Below, piece after piece: positions 1 through 8,087 of a stretch of DNA of 64,000 nt. The notes below the pieces were generated by a model that was not told the origin of the DNA, did not search any database, and saw only the letters and a program-made list of their open reading frames with translations. Each line of letters opens with the position of its first letter. The stretch's first letter is position 1. This DNA comes from Saccharopolyspora spinosa NRRL 18395. GTDB taxonomy: Bacteria > Actinomycetota > Actinomycetes > Mycobacteriales > Pseudonocardiaceae. The position numbers and the translations under genes are program-made. The stretch spans positions 1,931,490 to 1,995,489 of the forward strand of contig NZ_GL877878.1 of NCBI RefSeq assembly GCF_000194155.1, given 5' to 3'.

Positions 1-236
1 CCGGGTCGGTGCTGTCCTACGGCGACGTGGCCGAGCTCGCGGGCCTGCGCTCGGCGCGGCTGGTGGGCCGCATCCTCGCCGAAGACGGCGGCGATCTGCC
101 GTGGCACCGCGTCCTGCGCTCCAACGGCACGGTCGCCGACCACCTGCGCCGCCGCCAGCTGGAACTCCTGCGAGCCGAAGGCGTTCTCGCCGACGGCGCC
201 CGCATCGACATGCGCCACTACCGCTGGGGCGCCTGA
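1..236 (+). CDS. Alkyltransferase-like (ATL/MGMT-fold) DNA-binding protein, C-terminal part
   Basis: Partial gene: the reading frame is open at the window edge and ends in TGA at 234-236. The visible ~78 residues match the DNA-binding domain of O6-alkylguanine-DNA alkyltransferases: a helix-turn-helix (SYGDVAELAG), an RxVGRIL-like recognition helix and a PWHRVL segment. In true MGMT the motif P-C-H-R carries the acceptor cysteine; here it reads P-W-H-R, so the residue is tryptophan, which is the hallmark of alkyltransferase-like proteins that sense alkylated guanine and recruit nucleotide excision repair rather than repairing it directly. An ATL gene also stands next to these neighbours in mycobacteria (Rv3204, recalled). 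The N-terminus is outside the window. Confidence 0.8.
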   Translation, partial: GSVLSYGDVAELAGLRSARLVGRILAEDGGDLPWHRVLRSNGTVADHLRRRQLELLRAEGVLADGARIDMRHYRWGA

Positions 237-275
237 CCCCGAGCGACAAGCACAAGACCGTCCTGTTTGGACAAA

Positions 276-1097
276 CTACTTCCCCGTGCGCTTCGGCAAT
301 TCGTCGGCCACTAGCCGCACCAGAGACGCAGTGCGGGCGCGGTCCGGCAGCGCATACGGCAGGCCCGCGGCGGCGATCGGCGCCGCCGTGACCGGTCCGA
401 CACAGGCGATGAACACCTTGTTGCGCAACGTTTCTCGGAACAGCTCGCCCCGCCCGGTGCGATCCGCACGTGCCAGCAGGTTCGTCGCGGCCGGAGCGCT
501 GGTGAACGGCAGCGCATCCACCTCGCCCCGCACCACCGCGTCGATCAACCGGTCCAGCGCGGGCAGATCCACCGGATCCGTCCACCGGTAGACGGTCACC
601 GGCACCACCTCGGCACCGGCCGCCCGCAGGGCCTCCCGGAACTGCAACATCGGATCGCCGTGCACCTGGAGCACAACCCGCTTCCCGCTGAGATCGCGTG
701 CCAGCAAGCGCTCCAAGACCTCGGCCGACTCCTCCGACGGCGAGGTCCACGACTCCACCAAACCGGCGCCGCGAACCGCGCCCCGCACCTTCGCACCACG
801 CGCCAGGATCTCGGCCGAGCGCAGCTGCGCCAACAACCGGTCACCGACGCCGTTGGCCTGCGCCGACTCGATCCAGCCCCGGAACCCGACCCCGGTGACC
901 GCGACGACGTGATCGACCGGCGCGGCCAGGACTTCCTCGGTCGCTGCGGCCAACTCGCCGTCCTCGGGCAACGGCACCGTGTGCATCGCCGCTCCGAAGA
1001 GCACGCGGGCACCGCGCCGGGCGAACAACGCCCCGATCTCAGCGGCCTTGCGTTCCGCCGTCACGCCGACGGTGAAGCCGCTCAACACTCCCTGCAC
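276..1097 (-). CDS. Uroporphyrinogen-III synthase (HemD) family protein
   Basis: A 273-residue protein with the two-lobed HemD layout: an N-terminal lobe beginning GFTVGVTAERKAAE, a linker, a middle lobe with KRVVLQVHGDP, and a late segment DALPFTSAPAATNLL that corresponds to the HemD xxFTSxxAV motif. HemD closes hydroxymethylbilane to uroporphyrinogen III in tetrapyrrole synthesis. The gene sits alone, away from hemC/hemB, so it may be a second copy or a regulatory HemD-like domain. It is last in a minus-strand run behind moeZ and a phosphotransferase-like gene, 36 bases after the latter. The start is a GTG; another GTG three codons in is equally possible. Confidence 0.75.
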   Translation of the reverse strand: MQGVLSGFTVGVTAERKAAEIGALFARRGARVLFGAAMHTVPLPEDGELAAATEEVLAAPVDHVVAVTGVGFRGWIESAQANGVGDRLLAQLRSAEILARGAKVRGAVRGAGLVESWTSPSEESAEVLERLLARDLSGKRVVLQVHGDPMLQFREALRAAGAEVVPVTVYRWTDPVDLPALDRLIDAVVRGEVDALPFTSAPAATNLLARADRTGRGELFRETLRNKVFIACVGPVTAAPIAAAGLPYALPDRARTASLVRLVADELPKRTGK

Positions 1098-1133
1098 GCC
1101 CCAATACTCACACAGCGCGAGAAGAGCAGGGGC

Positions 1134-1931
1134 TCAGAGAACTTCGAGAACCATCTGGGAAGCGCGCTCCAGCCCGGTAAGGGTCTGCGAGGACGAGCGC
1201 GGGTGCAGGGCGTGCACCGCGAGCCGGAACAGCAGGGCGCGCAGCAGCGCCTGCGGCCAATCGGTGAGGTGCGACCAGCGCTCCACTATGGCCGGGTCGG
1301 CACCACCCCACGCCAAGGCGTCGATCACCACCACCGCCGCGGCCCACTCCGCGGACCGCCAGTACGGGTTGAAGTCGATGATGCCGGGCGGCGCGTCCTC
1401 TGTGAACAGCACGTTGCCGAACAGGTCCCCGTGCACCACCTGTGGCCGCAGCTGAACCTCCCGCCGCGACCCGGCGAGCACGTCGTAGAGCCGGCCGCCC
1501 TTCTCCTGCGGCAGCACGTATTCCTCTTCGCCCCAGGCCATCCGGTCGGCCAAGGCGTAGATGTCCTGCCGCGCCTGCAGGAACCTCGGCCGGGCCAGGA
1601 ACCGGCTCGCCGAGTGCAGCCGCAGCGACATGGCCACCACGTCGTCGTGCCGGGGCTCCGCCTGCCCGGCGAGGTTGCGGCTGGCCGACCAGCCGGACAC
1701 CACCCAGCGCCCGTCGGTGGACCGCACCGGGCGGGACACCCGCACCTCGTCGGGCTCCAGCAGGTCCAGCGTCTGCGCCACCCATGCGGCCTCGGCGGTG
1801 TTGGCGGCGGGCTTGAGCACGATCCCGCCGCACCGCCAGGCGACCGCACCGTCTAGCGGCTCGGGTTCTTCGACGCGCGCGCCGAATGCCGCGCGCACGT
1901 GCGGCGGTGGCGGCTCCGGCGTATGACTCAC
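1134..1931 (-). CDS. Actinobacterial phosphotransferase-like protein (TIGR02569 family)
   Basis: About 265 residues. A kinase-like fold of the aminoglycoside/choline phosphotransferase type is indicated by VVHGDLFGNVLF (Brenner-like HGDxxxxN catalytic loop) followed by GIIDFNPYW (the D of the metal-binding DF motif). Families of this shape are widespread in actinobacteria next to moeZ (Rv3205c in M. tuberculosis, recalled); the substrate is unknown. I chose the GTG at 1931 because the upstream extension to 2039 is Cys/His-rich and unlike the rest of the protein. The gene lies between moeZ and hemD and is probably cotranscribed with both. Confidence 0.65.
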   Translation of the reverse strand: MSHTPEPPPPHVRAAFGARVEEPEPLDGAVAWRCGGIVLKPAANTAEAAWVAQTLDLLEPDEVRVSRPVRSTDGRWVVSGWSASRNLAGQAEPRHDDVVAMSLRLHSASRFLARPRFLQARQDIYALADRMAWGEEEYVLPQEKGGRLYDVLAGSRREVQLRPQVVHGDLFGNVLFTEDAPPGIIDFNPYWRSAEWAAAVVVIDALAWGGADPAIVERWSHLTDWPQALLRALLFRLAVHALHPRSSSQTLTGLERASQMVLEVL

Positions 1932-2071
1932 GGGCGAAACGCTACCTCGATGATCGCAATTTCCGCAGCAGGCCACTCCGTGCGCCGCGAACACGACATG
2001 CCGACATACCACGGGTCGGTGGGCGGAAACACCGCCCACCGACCCGCGAAAACCCGATCAACGACCGGAGA

Positions 2072-3244
2072 TCAGTACGTCGGCAGGCTGGGGTCGACCT
2101 GGTTCGCCCAGCCCAGGACGCCGCCGCCGACGTGCACCGCGTCGGCGAAGCCCGCCCGGTGCAGCGCCGCCAGCGCCTCCGCGGAGCGGCCACCGGACTT
2201 GCAGTGCAGGACGATCTTGCGGTCCTGCGGCAACTCGGCCAGTGCCTCGCCGGAGAGGATGCGGTCCTTCGGGATCAGCTTGGAGCCCTCAATCTTGACG
2301 ATCTCGTACTCGTGCGGCTCCCGGACGTCGATGAGCTCGAACTTCTCGCCCCGGTCGAACATCTCCTTCAGCTCGCGCGGGGTGATCGTGCTGTTCGCCG
2401 CCGCCTGCTGGGCTTCGTCGGAGACCACGCCGCAGAACGCCTCGTAGTCGATCAGCTCGGTGATCGGCGTCGGGTTCGGGTCCTTGCGGATCTTGACCGT
2501 GCGGTAGGTCATCTCCAGCGCGTCGTAGATCATCAGGCGGCCCAGCAGGGTCTCCCCGATGCCGGTGATCAGCTTGATGGCCTCGTTGACCATGATCGAA
2601 CCGATCGACGCGCACAGCACGCCCAGGACGCCGCCCTCGGCGCAGGACGGCACCAAGCCGGGCGGCGGCGGCTCCGGGTACAGGTCACGGTAGTTCGGTC
2701 CGTGCTGCTCCCAGAAGACGCTGGCCTGGCCCTCGAAGCGGAAGATCGAGCCCCACACGTACGGCTTGCCGAGCAGCACCGCGGCGTCGTTCACCAGGTA
2801 CCGGGTGGCGAAGTTGTCCGTGCCGTCCAGGATCAGGTCGTAGTCGCGGAAGATGTCGAGCGCGTTCTCCGAGGTCAGGTGCGTCTGGTGCAGGTTGACC
2901 TTGACGAACGGGTTGACCTCGGCGATGGAGTCGCGGGCCGATTCCGCCTTGGGCCGCCCGAGGTCGGACTGGCCGTGGATGACCTGGCGGTGCAGGTTGG
3001 ACTCGTCGACCTCGTCGAACTCCACGATGCCGAGCGTGCCCACCCCGGCCGCGGCCAGGTACAGCAGCGCCGGGCTGCCGAGCCCGCCCGCGCCGACCAC
3101 CAGCACCTTGGCGTTCTTCAGCCGTTTCTGCCCCTCCATCCCGACATCCGGGATGATCAGGTGGCGGCTGTAGCGCGCGACCTCTTCCTTTGTCAGCTCC
3201 GACGCCGGTTCGACCAGCGGCGGCAGCGACGATGCGCCGGACAT
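2072..3244 (-). CDS. moeZ: MoeZ: sulfur-carrier adenylyltransferase/sulfurtransferase
   Basis: A 390-residue two-domain protein. Residues ~20-270 form a ThiF/MoeB/E1-like adenylation domain with the nucleotide loop GAGGLGSP (51-58), an RQVIH segment and a conserved cysteine at 201 (VPSCAEGG). Residues ~285-390 form a rhodanese domain with the active-site loop HCKSGGRS (Cys348). Proteins of this type adenylate and thiocarboxylate the C-terminal GG of small sulfur carriers such as MoaD, CysO and ThiS, feeding molybdopterin and cysteine/thiamine synthesis. A molybdopterin supply would serve the nitrate reductase encoded elsewhere in the window. The ATG start follows a strong GAGGAGG site. Flanks match the mycobacterial Rv3206c context (recalled). 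Confidence 0.93.
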   Translation of the reverse strand: MSGASSLPPLVEPASELTKEEVARYSRHLIIPDVGMEGQKRLKNAKVLVVGAGGLGSPALLYLAAAGVGTLGIVEFDEVDESNLHRQVIHGQSDLGRPKAESARDSIAEVNPFVKVNLHQTHLTSENALDIFRDYDLILDGTDNFATRYLVNDAAVLLGKPYVWGSIFRFEGQASVFWEQHGPNYRDLYPEPPPPGLVPSCAEGGVLGVLCASIGSIMVNEAIKLITGIGETLLGRLMIYDALEMTYRTVKIRKDPNPTPITELIDYEAFCGVVSDEAQQAAANSTITPRELKEMFDRGEKFELIDVREPHEYEIVKIEGSKLIPKDRILSGEALAELPQDRKIVLHCKSGGRSAEALAALHRAGFADAVHVGGGVLGWANQVDPSLPTY

Positions 3245-3419
3245 TCCCAGCTCCTCCTCAATGGTCGGTGCAGGCTGCGCTCGGAGCGTGGCAGCAGCAC
3301 CTCAAGCGTCCCCGGAGGACACCCGAACGGGACCTCACGGAATCTGCAACGCAAGACTCCCCGATGGGCTTCCGCAACCCAAACTACTCCCACGATCCGG
3401 GACGAAGGGCGCCTCGAAA

Positions 3420-4496
3420 TCACGAGCCGCTGGCACCGGCCGTCGGGAACGGCCAGGCGTTGTACTTGCAGACGAAGCCGTCGGCCGGGATCTCGGTCCC
3501 CTGGTCGGCGATCTTGTTCAGCTCGTGCAGCTCGTTGTTCGACACGCTGAAGGACTGCTGCATCATCACCGGCGCCAGCCCGCCCTGTGAGGGGCAGCCG
3601 ACGTGCTTGTTGCCGAAGACGTGCCCGACCTCGTGGTTGATCGCGTAGCGCTGGTAGTTGCCGATGTCACCCTCGAACGACACCGCGCCGCGAACCCAGC
3701 GGGCCCCGTTCAGGTAAACCATGTCGCCCTTGCGGCACGAGCTGTCGTAGGGCACGCCGTTGCGGTAGTCGCAGGCTTCGCGGGCGGTCTGCTGGCTGAC
3801 CAGGATGACCCGGAAGTCCGGGCGCGGGCCGCTGGCGTCCACCCGCTGCAGCGAGATCCCGCCGGCCTGCGGGTTTGTCCAGCTGCGCGGATCGGACAGC
3901 GTGGCCTGCACGAGTTTGCCGAACTCGGTGTTCGGGTTTCCGATCTGGGCCTCGATCCCGACCTCGACCTCGACCGTGTACCGGTACAGCTGGCCGGAGC
4001 CGATCACCGGGGAGGTGCCGGGCAGCACCTGGTAGGTGCGCGCGCCGGTCTCCGGGATCTGCCCACCGGGCGGCAGGTCGGCGGAGAAGAGCGCGGGCCC
4101 GAAGGTCTGGCCGGGCGGCGCCTCGGTGACGATCGGCTCCTCCGGGGCGTCCGAGGCGATCGGGTCGAAGAGTCCGCTGGCCGAGCCGCGTTCGGATGGG
4201 CGGAGGGTCTGGAAGACGGCGAGTGCGCTGACCACAATCAGCAGCGGCACCGCGTAGATCCGCCAGCCGTAGCGGTAGTGCGCCCCCCGGCGGCGGCGCG
4301 GCCGGGGCTTGACGTCCTCGTCGGGTTCCGCGGCGTCGTCGACGTGCTCGGGCTCCGGCGACCCGGAGACCGGGTGCCACGACGCGGCCAGCGGCTCGCC
4401 TCGGCGGCGATCTCCGGAGCCTGCGTGGGCACTCCTCCGTCCCGCCGATCGGCGGTCGGACGCGGACGCACGAGATCGCTGCGGCGGGCGGTTCAC
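3420..4496 (-). CDS. DUF3152 membrane-anchored putative zinc metalloprotease
   Basis: A 358-residue protein with a charged, low-complexity cytoplasmic N-terminus (1-77, ending in RPRRRR), one transmembrane segment at about 78-97, and an extracellular domain. The domain contains HEVGHVFGNKH at 288-298, a metzincin-like HExGHxxGxxH zinc-binding consensus, and four cysteines that could form disulfides (about 242, 254, 301 and 343). Actinobacterial DUF3152 proteins have this layout (Rv3207c in M. tuberculosis, recalled). A secreted-side peptidase is therefore plausible, but no substrate is known. It is followed on the same strand by moeZ after a 175-base gap. Confidence 0.8.
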   Translation of the reverse strand: MNRPPQRSRASASDRRSAGRRSAHAGSGDRRRGEPLAASWHPVSGSPEPEHVDDAAEPDEDVKPRPRRRRGAHYRYGWRIYAVPLLIVVSALAVFQTLRPSERGSASGLFDPIASDAPEEPIVTEAPPGQTFGPALFSADLPPGGQIPETGARTYQVLPGTSPVIGSGQLYRYTVEVEVGIEAQIGNPNTEFGKLVQATLSDPRSWTNPQAGGISLQRVDASGPRPDFRVILVSQQTAREACDYRNGVPYDSSCRKGDMVYLNGARWVRGAVSFEGDIGNYQRYAINHEVGHVFGNKHVGCPSQGGLAPVMMQQSFSVSNNELHELNKIADQGTEIPADGFVCKYNAWPFPTAGASGS

Positions 4497-4592
4497 GCCC
4501 TAAGCGTGCCATAGGGCCCACGGCACCCTAGGCCACCACTGGCCACTCCGGGTGACTGAAGCACCGCGAACCACACGAAGTGACGCAAAAGG

Positions 4593-5615
4593 TCACCACC
4601 ACGAGTCGGCCTGGACCAGTCCGAGCAACGCCCGCGCGACCACCCGTGGCCTCTCCATCTGGGCAACGTGCCCCGTTCGGGGCAGCACGAGCAGTCGGCC
4701 GCGCGGCAGCAGCGTCGCGGTGCGCGGCGCCTTGCGGACCGTCACCACCCGGTCTTCGCTGCCCCACACGACCAGGGACGGCGCGGCGATCTCGGGAAGC
4801 CGGCGCCACAGCGAGCGCGCGGGCGGGACGAGCCAGGAACGTATTAACTCCGTCGTGGTCCGCCCCAGCGCCGGACCAGACCACGGCAGCCGGCTACATT
4901 CCTCGAACTCCGCGGCAGCCTCGGCGAGCCGGTGCGACGGCACCACGTCCGGCTCGGCGAAGCACAACCGGACCAGCTGCTCGGCCCGGGCGGCCGGCGT
5001 CACCGCCGCCAGCCCCCGCCGCGTGCGGGCCCCGAGGACCGGCAGCATGGCCACCGCGATCCGCGGATCGGAAAGCCGCCGCGGGTCCAGCCGCAGGTCC
5101 GGCATGGCGGGCGAGATCAGCGTCAGCGACGCGATCAGGTCCGGGCGCAGCGCCGCCACCTCGATGGCCACCGCGGCACCGAAGGAGTTACCGGACAGGT
5201 GCACCGGCGCGGCGTCGAGCTGTTCCAGGACGGAAATCACCACGTCGGCGTTGGCCTGCCGGGTGAAGCCGAACCCGGGCGGCGGTTCGGAACGCCCGAA
5301 GCCCGGCAGGTCCAGGGCGATGCTGCGCAGCTGCCCGGCGAGCAGCCCGGCCAGATCGGTCCAGTTCGTCGACGACCCGGCCAGCCCGTGCAGGTGCACG
5401 GCGGTCGCGGCCCTCGGCGACGGCCCCGGCGTCTCGCGCAGGTGCACACGCATCGGACCCCAGCGAGTGCCCAGTTCAACGTGCCGACCGGGCGGCGGCT
5501 TCGCCGTTAGGTCGATCGGCGGAATGCCGTCCGCCACCAGCGGCACCCTCGTCAGGTCGTACCGGTCCGAAAGGGCTCGCCGGTGCGGCCGAGCGGCCGG
5601 TGTTGTCGTGGTCAC
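4593..5615 (-). CDS. Alpha/beta-hydrolase (LipV-like esterase)
   Basis: A 340-residue alpha/beta-hydrolase. The oxyanion region is HLHGLAGSS (~74-82), the nucleophile elbow is GNSFG (Ser144), the acid is Asp288 in GSEDRV, and the base is His316 in RTGHVAQME. Family members hydrolyse esters, lactones or related bonds; the exact substrate cannot be read from sequence. In mycobacteria the lipV gene is found beside this same gene set (recalled), which supports the name but not the specificity. There is no signal peptide, so the enzyme is cytoplasmic. It is transcribed divergently from the TetR gene with a shared 126-base interval, so that regulator may control it. Confidence 0.82.
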   Translation of the reverse strand: MTTTTPAARPHRRALSDRYDLTRVPLVADGIPPIDLTAKPPPGRHVELGTRWGPMRVHLRETPGPSPRAATAVHLHGLAGSSTNWTDLAGLLAGQLRSIALDLPGFGRSEPPPGFGFTRQANADVVISVLEQLDAAPVHLSGNSFGAAVAIEVAALRPDLIASLTLISPAMPDLRLDPRRLSDPRIAVAMLPVLGARTRRGLAAVTPAARAEQLVRLCFAEPDVVPSHRLAEAAAEFEECSRLPWSGPALGRTTTELIRSWLVPPARSLWRRLPEIAAPSLVVWGSEDRVVTVRKAPRTATLLPRGRLLVLPRTGHVAQMERPRVVARALLGLVQADSWW

Positions 5616-5741
5616 ACCTACAGCATGGCGGTCCGCCCGAACCCGGATTTCGCTACCTACCTCTACCGGCGAGTAGAGTCAGGCCCCACTGGGTGGCCGG
5701 AAGGCCGCCGAGCGAGTGGAAGGAATCGGGTGGAGGCGAGG

Positions 5742-6362
5742 ATGACCGAGACCGCGCAGCCGAGCCGAGGCGTCCGGATGCCCCGTGACGCACGCCGGGC
5801 ACAGCTGCTCGAAGCGGCTCAGTACGTTTTCGTGCACAACGGCTACCACGCGGCGGCGATGGACGACATCGCGGAGCGCGCGGGGGTCAGCAAGCCGGTC
5901 CTCTACCAGCACTTCCCTGGCAAGCTGGAGCTCTACCTCGCGCTGCTGGAGACGCACGGCAACGAGCTGGTGCGCCGGGTCCGCGAGGCCATCGAGTCCA
6001 CCTCGGACAACAAGCTGCGGGTGCGGGCCGCGATCGGTGCGCTGTACGAGTTCGTGGCCGGCGAGGGGCAGGCTTTCCGGCTGGTCTTCGAATCGGACCT
6101 GCGCGGCGAACCGGCCGTGGAGAAGGCCGTGGAGGGCGCCCTGTCCGGGTGCATCGACGCGATCACCGAGGCGGTCACGGCAGACGCGGAGCTGGACGCG
6201 GAACGCGCGCGGCTGCTAGCGGTGGGCCTAGTCGGCCTCAGCCAGGTGACCGCACGCTACTGGCTGGACGCGAGGGAGACGATCTCCCGCGACGAAGCGG
6301 TGAGCCTGATGTCCACCCTCGCCTGGAAGGGCCTGGCAGGCTTCCCCCTGCAGAACCCCTGA
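5742..6362 (+). CDS. TetR-family transcriptional regulator
   Basis: A 206-residue TetR repressor. The N-terminal helix-turn-helix includes DIAERAGVSKPVLYQHFPGK, typical of the family; the remaining ~150 residues form the ligand-binding, dimerising domain, whose effector cannot be predicted. The ATG at 5742 is preceded by GGAGG with good spacing; in-frame codons further upstream have no ribosome site and overlap the divergent promoter region. It is divergent from the alpha/beta-hydrolase and convergent with DUF3107, the same order as around Rv3208 in M. tuberculosis (recalled). Confidence 0.88.
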   Translation: MTETAQPSRGVRMPRDARRAQLLEAAQYVFVHNGYHAAAMDDIAERAGVSKPVLYQHFPGKLELYLALLETHGNELVRRVREAIESTSDNKLRVRAAIGALYEFVAGEGQAFRLVFESDLRGEPAVEKAVEGALSGCIDAITEAVTADAELDAERARLLAVGLVGLSQVTARYWLDARETISRDEAVSLMSTLAWKGLAGFPLQNP

Positions 6363-6374
6363 CCCCGGCGGACC

Positions 6375-6445
6375 GCGATTTTAATAATGAGCCTTTTCAT
6401 CCTGGTCGATCCGCAGCCGCGACGCCTGAATTCCCACGACGCTGA
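6375..6445. repeat. Dispersed intergenic repeat, copy A
   Basis: Starts GCGATTTT and continues through GAGCC, TTTTC, TCCTGG, CGATC and GCAGCCGCGACGC. The same ordered blocks recur at 48312-48380, with small indels, followed in both copies by a related CTG-TCCCAC-GCTG stretch. It lies just after the TetR stop in the interval between convergent genes. Confidence 0.6.
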
Positions 6446-6524
6446 GGTCGTCGCATACGCCGAAGGCGCATGCGAATAAGCCGACTACGCCGCCCGAAGG
6501 TGTCTCCACCGCCGGTCAGGTGAA

Positions 6525-6562
6525 GCGTGAGGGGCACCCTCGGCCGAGGGTGCCCCTCACGC
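6525..6562. terminator. Perfect 38-bp palindrome between convergent genes
   Basis: Arms 6525-6543 and 6544-6562 are perfect reverse complements with no separate loop, followed by AGAAAAAA. It lies between the stops of the TetR gene (+) and the DUF3107 gene (-), where a bidirectional terminator is expected. There is no U-tract after the hairpin for the plus-strand transcript, as is common for actinobacterial terminators. The arm sequence GTGAGGGGCACCCT recurs at 50895-50947. Confidence 0.7.
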
Positions 6563-6575
6563 AGAAAAAACCAGG

Positions 6576-6803
6576 TCAGCTGACACCGAAGCCGACGCGC
6601 GGCAGCGCCGCCGGGCCGATCTCGACGTAGGCGACCTTGGTGGACGGGACGATGATGCGACGCCCCTTCTCATCGGTCAGCGCCAGCACGCCGTCAGCGT
6701 TCTTCAGCGCGTCGGCGACCAGCGACTCGACCTCTTCCTGGGACTGTCCGCTGGCGACCGTCAGCTCGCGCGGGCTGTCCACGACGCCGATCTTGACCTC
6801 CAC
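6576..6803 (-). CDS. DUF3107 family small protein
   Basis: A 75-residue protein beginning VEVKIGVVDSPREL and ending RVGFGVS. Members of this actinobacterial family (TB9.4/Rv3208A in M. tuberculosis, recalled) have this size and a beta-rich ATP-like-loop-free fold of unknown role. The GTG at 6803 is chosen because ACGGAGG stands six bases before it; the in-frame codon upstream at 6833 has no such site. It is convergent with TetR and lies 174 bases downstream of the ferritin-like gene, so it may have its own promoter in that gap. Confidence 0.82.
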   Translation of the reverse strand: MEVKIGVVDSPRELTVASGQSQEEVESLVADALKNADGVLALTDEKGRRIIVPSTKVAYVEIGPAALPRVGFGVS

Positions 6804-6977
6804 GCCGAACCTCCGTTGAGCACTCGTTTCCAATGGGATGCGGCAAGGCTATCCCAGGTCCCATCGCGATCGGGCAACGAAGCCCGGCGAGCAGATATTC
6901 CGCTGCGGATCCAGCGCGCACCTCCGGACGAAGTCAGCCCGAGGGCAGACAGTTCTCGCGCCCGGAAGTGGGGTTCG

Positions 6978-7664
6978 TCAGCCCAGGCCGAGCCGAGCCA
7001 TCCGCTTGGTGTGGTTGTTCTGCAACCGCCGGAACATCGCAGCTATTCCCGTGAGATCCCCGGATCCCTTGATGATCAGCTCAGCCAGCGCGTCCCGCTC
7101 CGCGACCACCCGCTGCGCCTGCGTCATGGCCTCGCCCAGCAGCCGCCGCCCCCACAAGGTCAGCTTGTCCCGCAGCTTGCGGTCCTTCTCGCAGGCCGCC
7201 TGCACCTCGCGCTCGGCGAACGCCGAGTGACCGGTGTCGGCGAGCACCGTCAGCACCAGCCCCCGCGAGGTCGGGTCCAGCCACTCCGCGACCTCGCGGT
7301 AGAAATCGGCGGCCAAGCCGTCCCCGACGTAGGCCTTGACCAGTGATTCCAGCCATGAATGCGGCGCGGTCGACTCGTTGAACGCCTCGAACGGCGCCGC
7401 GAACGGCTGCATCACCTCGTCGATCGCCACGCCGTGCCCGGCCAGGTGCTCTTCGAGTAGCCGGTAGTGGCCGATCTCCGCGGCGGCCATGCTGGCCAGC
7501 GCCGCGCGGCCGGTCAGCGTGGGCGCGGTGCGCGCGTCCTCGGCAAGGCGGTCGAAGGCCGACAGCTCTCCGTAGGCCAGCGCCGCGAGCAGATCCACGA
7601 CGCCTTCCTCGTAACGCTCGTCACTTTCACCGGGCAACCTGGCGCGCTGGTCAGCCTCATTCAT
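6978..7664 (-). CDS. Ferritin-like-fold protein (MiaE-like hydroxylase superfamily)
   Basis: A 228-residue, almost wholly helical protein. Carboxylate and histidine pairs typical of four-helix di-iron proteins are visible: E33 in AYGELSAF, ExxH in [13 protein letters not shown] (E63, H66), and a later D-x-x-H in [11 protein letters not shown] followed by E151/E153. The family is annotated as ferritin-like or tRNA-hydroxylase-like in actinobacteria (Rv3210c, recalled), but no substrate is established. The ATG start is at 7664. The next 423 bases separate it from the divergent helicase gene. Confidence 0.75.
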   Translation of the reverse strand: MNEADQRARLPGESDERYEEGVVDLLAALAYGELSAFDRLAEDARTAPTLTGRAALASMAAAEIGHYRLLEEHLAGHGVAIDEVMQPFAAPFEAFNESTAPHSWLESLVKAYVGDGLAADFYREVAEWLDPTSRGLVLTVLADTGHSAFAEREVQAACEKDRKLRDKLTLWGRRLLGEAMTQAQRVVAERDALAELIIKGSGDLTGIAAMFRRLQNNHTKRMARLGLG

Positions 7665-8087
7665 GGCTGCGAGCCTAACCGGCACCACGCCCGAGTAATA
7701 CGCACCACGGCGAGAACGGCCGGCGAACAGGTATCCTCGAACCTCGGAGGAGCATCGGCGTCCGGCGGCGTGGTCGTACACCGTGGGGCTGGCTCCCCGA
7801 ACGTCACGATCTGGGCGACTCACGCCCGAGCGGGACGGCCCCCGGACCACTGCCGACGCGAACGCGGCCCGAGCGACCCGCTCGTCGGCTTGGGCGCGCA
7901 TGCGACGCCGAGAGTAACGAACCAACAGCGGGTCAACCGCTGAGCGAACAGAGGCGCGCACCATCACGTCGGTGACCACTAGCACGAAGAGCGGCCGCGA
8001 CCAGCGAGCCGCCGTGCCGGGAGGACGTCGCCACGGATCGGCCCCGACCGGGACGCGTGCGCGCAGGTACCGAGAGAGGCGATCATT
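7665..8087. other. 423-base divergent intergenic region
   Basis: Lies between the ferritin-like gene (-) and the RhlE-type helicase gene (+). I see no convincing reading frame in it. It must hold the promoters of both genes and probably a long 5' leader for the helicase mRNA; no riboswitch was recognised. Confidence 0.5.
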
